NCBI GenBank assembly: GCA_026982705.1
Contig: JALSGP010000042.1
Location: 1-64,000, forward strand
Direction: 5' to 3'
Source of the DNA: Alphaproteobacteria bacterium
GTDB taxonomy: Bacteria > Pseudomonadota > Alphaproteobacteria > Geminicoccales > Geminicoccaceae
Length of the DNA: 64,000 nt
In this document: positions 61,489-64,000 of the stretch, piece after piece
Position numbering within the stretch: the stretch's first letter is position 1
Layout: every line of letters starts with the position of its first letter
Notes under the pieces: generated by a model
Database searches by the model: none
What the model was told of the DNA's origin: nothing
Seen by the model: the letters and a program-made list of their open reading frames with translations, nothing else
Made by a program: the position numbers and the translations under genes

Positions 61489-62537
61489 GCCTCCCCCCGC
61501 ATCGCCCGGGCCAGCCGCTCCTCGGTGAGCACCTCGTCGAGGGCCACCACCCGTCCCTCCCGATCCGAGCGCTTGCCCGCCTCCACCATGGCCACCGTCC
61601 AGATGTTGTCCTCGGCCCGGGTCTCGGCCGGCGTGCCGTCCCGCACCATGGCCACCAGTGCGTTCAGCAGCGAGGTGGTGCCGCCCTGCGGGTAGGGCTT
61701 CTCGTCGCCCGGCGGCACCGGCACGTTGCGCACCGGGCGGAACCAGCGGCTGCCGGCGGGACGGTGGAACACCCACTTGCGGTTGGACCACAGCACCCCC
61801 CTCTCCCCCTCGATCCAGATGGAGAAGCCGAAGCGGTGGGAGCGGAGGGTGCCGAGATAGTTCACCCGCGGGCCGTCGAACTCGATGGTGGCCTGGGTGT
61901 CGGAGCCGTGGGCGTAGTCGCTCCAGGGGGCGTTCCACACCCGCGCCGAGAGCGCCTGCGGCCGGGTGCCGAGGAAGGCGCGGAGGCTGTCGAAATGGTG
62001 GATGGCGATCTCCTGGAGTTGGGGATAGTCGATGCGGGCGAGCCAGGGCCCCTCGGTGTGGCTCGGCATGTGGCGCCGGTCCACCAGGTCCACGTAGTCG
62101 ATGCGCCCGAGCATCCCCTCCCCGAGCAGCTTCTTGAGGGTGCGCTCGGCCGGGAAGAAGCGGTAGTTCTCCGCCACCATCACCGGCCGGCCGGTGCGGG
62201 CGGCGGCGGCGACGACCGACAGCCCCTCCGCCACGTCGCGGGCGAGGGGCTTCTCCACCATCACCGCGAGGCCCGCCTCGAGGCAGCGGACGGTCTGGGC
62301 GGCGTGGTGTTCGCTGGGGCTCGCGATCAGCGCCGCATCGGCCGCGACGGCGGCGAGGGCCTCCTCGAGGTCGGCGAAGACGGGCACCCCCTCGCCCAGC
62401 ATCTCCCGCGCCCGCGCGCGGTTGGCGGCGTCCGGCTCCACCAGCCCCGCGTGGGTCACCTCGCCGTGTCGCTTCACGAAATCGATCCAATGGCGCCCGC
62501 GGATGCCGGCGCCGATCTGAAGAACGCGGACGGTCAC
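61485..62537 (-). CDS. Gfo/Idh/MocA-family NAD(P)-dependent sugar oxidoreductase
   Basis: This 350-residue cytoplasmic enzyme has the Rossmann start VLQIGAGIRGRHWIDFV. The conserved lysine is in the family motif MVEKPLARD, and the catalytic-site histidine and aspartate region is QEIAIHHFDSLRAFLG. Members oxidise or reduce sugars, inositols or sugar nucleotides. Both ends overlap the flanking genes by four bases, so it is locked between the two phosphatase-like genes. A role in making or remodelling an unusual sugar is likely. Confidence 0.9.
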   Translation of the reverse strand: MTVRVLQIGAGIRGRHWIDFVKRHGEVTHAGLVEPDAANRARAREMLGEGVPVFADLEEALAAVAADAALIASPSEHHAAQTVRCLEAGLAVMVEKPLARDVAEGLSVVAAAARTGRPVMVAENYRFFPAERTLKKLLGEGMLGRIDYVDLVDRRHMPSHTEGPWLARIDYPQLQEIAIHHFDSLRAFLGTRPQALSARVWNAPWSDYAHGSDTQATIEFDGPRVNYLGTLRSHRFGFSIWIEGERGVLWSNRKWVFHRPAGSRWFRPVRNVPVPPGDEKPYPQGGTTSLLNALVAMVRDGTPAETRAEDNIWTVAMVEAGKRSDREGRVVALDEVLTEERLARAMRGEA

Positions 62538-64000
62538 CGATCTCCTCCCGCTGCGATCTCGGGCCACACCTCGCCCCGCATCTCCGCCGGCGGTGCCACG
62601 CCGAAGCGGGCGAGGACGCTCGGGGCGAGGTCGAGCACGTCCCCTTCCGCCGCCGCCACGCCGCCGCGGGTGGCGGCGAAGCCGGGCCCGGCGTGGGTGC
62701 CGGGGCGCGGATCCGGCGAGCACCCGCACACCGTCCCGATCTCCGGATGATGGACGGCCTCGACGGGGGCCGCGTCGTCCCACACCACCACCAGATCCGG
62801 CAACCGGTCGCGGCGGCGGCCGGGGAAGACCTCGTCCACCACCAGCACCTCGCGCACCACCCGCCGCCCGCGCGCCGGATCCACGAGCTCGGAGAGCTTC
62901 GCCCGCATCTCCTCGACGAGGGCGCGGGCGGCCTCGGGCGCGACGGTGCCCTCCGGCTCGCGACCCCGCAGATTGAGGCGGATCAGCCCCTCGAGATCGG
63001 TGGGCAGCGGATAGGCGCGGGTGCGGGACCAGTCCACCGCCGCCGTGTCCACCCGCCGGGCGAGACGGTCGCGCAGCGCCCGCGGCAGCCGGCGCGCCAG
63101 CGACTTGCGCAGGTCCTGCGGCAGCAGATCGCGCAGCCGCCGCACCGGATCGAAGCCGCCGCCCGCGACCGCGGGCTTCTCCGTGTCCCCATCCTCCGTG
63201 GCGCCGGCGGCGTGCTCGGCCGAGGCGTACCAGCCGAAGCGGGCCAACACCTCCGGCAGCAGGTGCCAGCCGGCGCGGTTGGGGCGGGTGCCGTCGGCGG
63301 AGACCAGCACCACGTCCCAGGCCGGCCCCGCCGCCTCCAGGACGCGGCCGACGGCGTCGTCGAGGGCGGCGTGGAAGCGGCGCAGCGCGTCCTCGTCGCC
63401 GAACAGATAGTGACCGGCCACGTGGGTCTCGCCGAACACCATCAGGGCGAAGTCGACGGCGTGTTCGCGCAGCAGCCAGGCGGCGGCCCGCGCCCGTGCC
63501 GCCAGTGCCCGCTCGAGGGCCGGCACCACCCGGTCGACGTCGAGAGGGGCGAAGCCGAGATCGTGGGCCTCCCAGGGCAGCGGATAGCGACCCACCGCCC
63601 GCCGCAGACGGCCCAGCAGGGGCGCCGGCCGCGAGACGCCGTCGAGATAGCGGGCCCAGCAGCCCCAGTCGAAGACGGCGGCCCCGCCGTGACCCTCCTC
63701 GGGATGGGTGTAGGGCGCGTCGAAGACGAGAGTGCGCACGCCCGCCCCGTCCAGCCGTCGCCAGAGGGTGGGCACGCCGTAGAGACCGGTCTCGAAGCGC
63801 ACCCAGCCCTGCACGCCGGGGCGGGGCTGGAAGGTGAAGTAGACGCCGTGCTCGCCCGGCGGCATGCCCGTGTAGAGGGAGGGCCAAGCGGCGATGTGCA
63901 GCCGGTCGGCGGGCGAGGCGAGCCGGCGCAGGCCGCCGGCCAGGAACTCCGCCACCACCGGCATGGTGCCGTCGGCGGCGAAGCGGTGGAAGGTGTCGCC
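62534..64000 (-). CDS. Alkaline-phosphatase-superfamily protein, 5' end outside window
   Basis: The frame runs open to the right edge (GDTFHRFAADG just inside), so the first metal block is missing from view. The visible 488 or so residues show HIAAWPSLYTGMPPGEHGVY, matching HVSAWPTIYTGATPGRHGLY of the protein at 59932-61488. FGETHVAGHYLFGDE and LVSADGTRPNRAGWH stand for its other metal blocks. The two are therefore paralogues in one operon. In this one the metal block has SADGTRPN in place of SGDGMGPN, so its activity may differ. Confidence 0.83.
   Translation of the reverse strand, partial: GDTFHRFAADGTMPVVAEFLAGGLRRLASPADRLHIAAWPSLYTGMPPGEHGVYFTFQPRPGVQGWVRFETGLYGVPTLWRRLDGAGVRTLVFDAPYTHPEEGHGGAAVFDWGCWARYLDGVSRPAPLLGRLRRAVGRYPLPWEAHDLGFAPLDVDRVVPALERALAARARAAAWLLREHAVDFALMVFGETHVAGHYLFGDEDALRRFHAALDDAVGRVLEAAGPAWDVVLVSADGTRPNRAGWHLLPEVLARFGWYASAEHAAGATEDGDTEKPAVAGGGFDPVRRLRDLLPQDLRKSLARRLPRALRDRLARRVDTAAVDWSRTRAYPLPTDLEGLIRLNLRGREPEGTVAPEAARALVEEMRAKLSELVDPARGRRVVREVLVVDEVFPGRRRDRLPDLVVVWDDAAPVEAVHHPEIGTVCGCSPDPRPGTHAGPGFAATRGGVAAAEGDVLDLAPSVLARFGVAPPAEMRGEVWPEIAAGGDR

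Noticed and set aside
58099-61695. Open frame of 1198 codons on the plus strand
   Set aside because: Antisense to asnB and the phosphatase-like gene; no recognisable motif.

Overview
The window is very GC-rich (by eye above 70 percent), densely coded chromosomal DNA with strong third-position G/C. It looks like an alphaproteobacterium, probably of the Rhodospirillales kind. Supporting this are the bamE gene divergent from a ubiquinol-cytochrome c chaperone gene, the dapA-smpB pair, a Caulobacter-style MotA/MotB pair, and ETF-ubiquinone oxidoreductase with cytochrome c'. I cannot name a genus. Many genes in runs overlap by 4 bases (ATGA or GTGA), GTG starts are common, and converging genes often overlap by 7 to 80 bases. 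I see no tRNA, rRNA, CRISPR array, integrase or transposase.

Left part (1-11083): the start of clpB with a heat-shock-type promoter; tenA followed by two peptide-type ABC permeases; a rhodanese; nagA and anmK (amino sugar and murein recycling); two related tiny membrane proteins; and a Lon-family protease operon ending in a host-attachment-family protein. A 263-base gap at 11084-11346 between converging genes holds a perfect FNR box, a -10-like element, two inverted repeats and a terminator, which together look like an FNR-controlled small RNA.

Surface polysaccharide part (11347-25120): a three-gene, phage-tail-spike-like cassette is transcribed leftwards from a good sigma70-type promoter. 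Divergent from it is a seven-gene, translationally coupled operon of four glycosyltransferases, a polysaccharide deacetylase, a double ABC ATPase and a large solute-binding protein. The last two are probably the missing halves of the transporter whose permeases lie at 932-3054. A methyltransferase and a metallo-beta-lactamase-fold hydrolase follow.

Middle (25294-35115): glyA, dapA-smpB and motA-motB, then a non-coding GC-rich stretch of about 600 bases with a 21-base direct repeat, a small membrane protein, bamE, the cytochrome bc1 assembly chaperone, an alpha/beta hydrolase, an iron-type ABC permease without partners, and a small HNH protein.

Redox and metal part (35209-45010): cytochrome c' and a dihaem cytochrome c, a compact mercury-resistance locus (merR divergent from merT-merP-merA, with a textbook MerR operator), an MFS transporter, a sterol-desaturase-family protein, and a cluster of a CcdA-like protein, a degenerate 6-phosphogluconate-dehydrogenase-like protein, a dienelactone hydrolase and a GH1 glycosidase.

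Right part (44932-64000): an MBOAT acyltransferase with an SGNH partner, ETF-QO, a Cys-rich secreted protein, pdxJ-acpS-GST, sodC, a thioesterase, a TAXI-type TRAP transporter, a secreted TPR protein, and a leftward cluster of an asparagine synthase and two alkaline-phosphatase-superfamily proteins around a Gfo/Idh/MocA oxidoreductase. The last gene runs off the window end.
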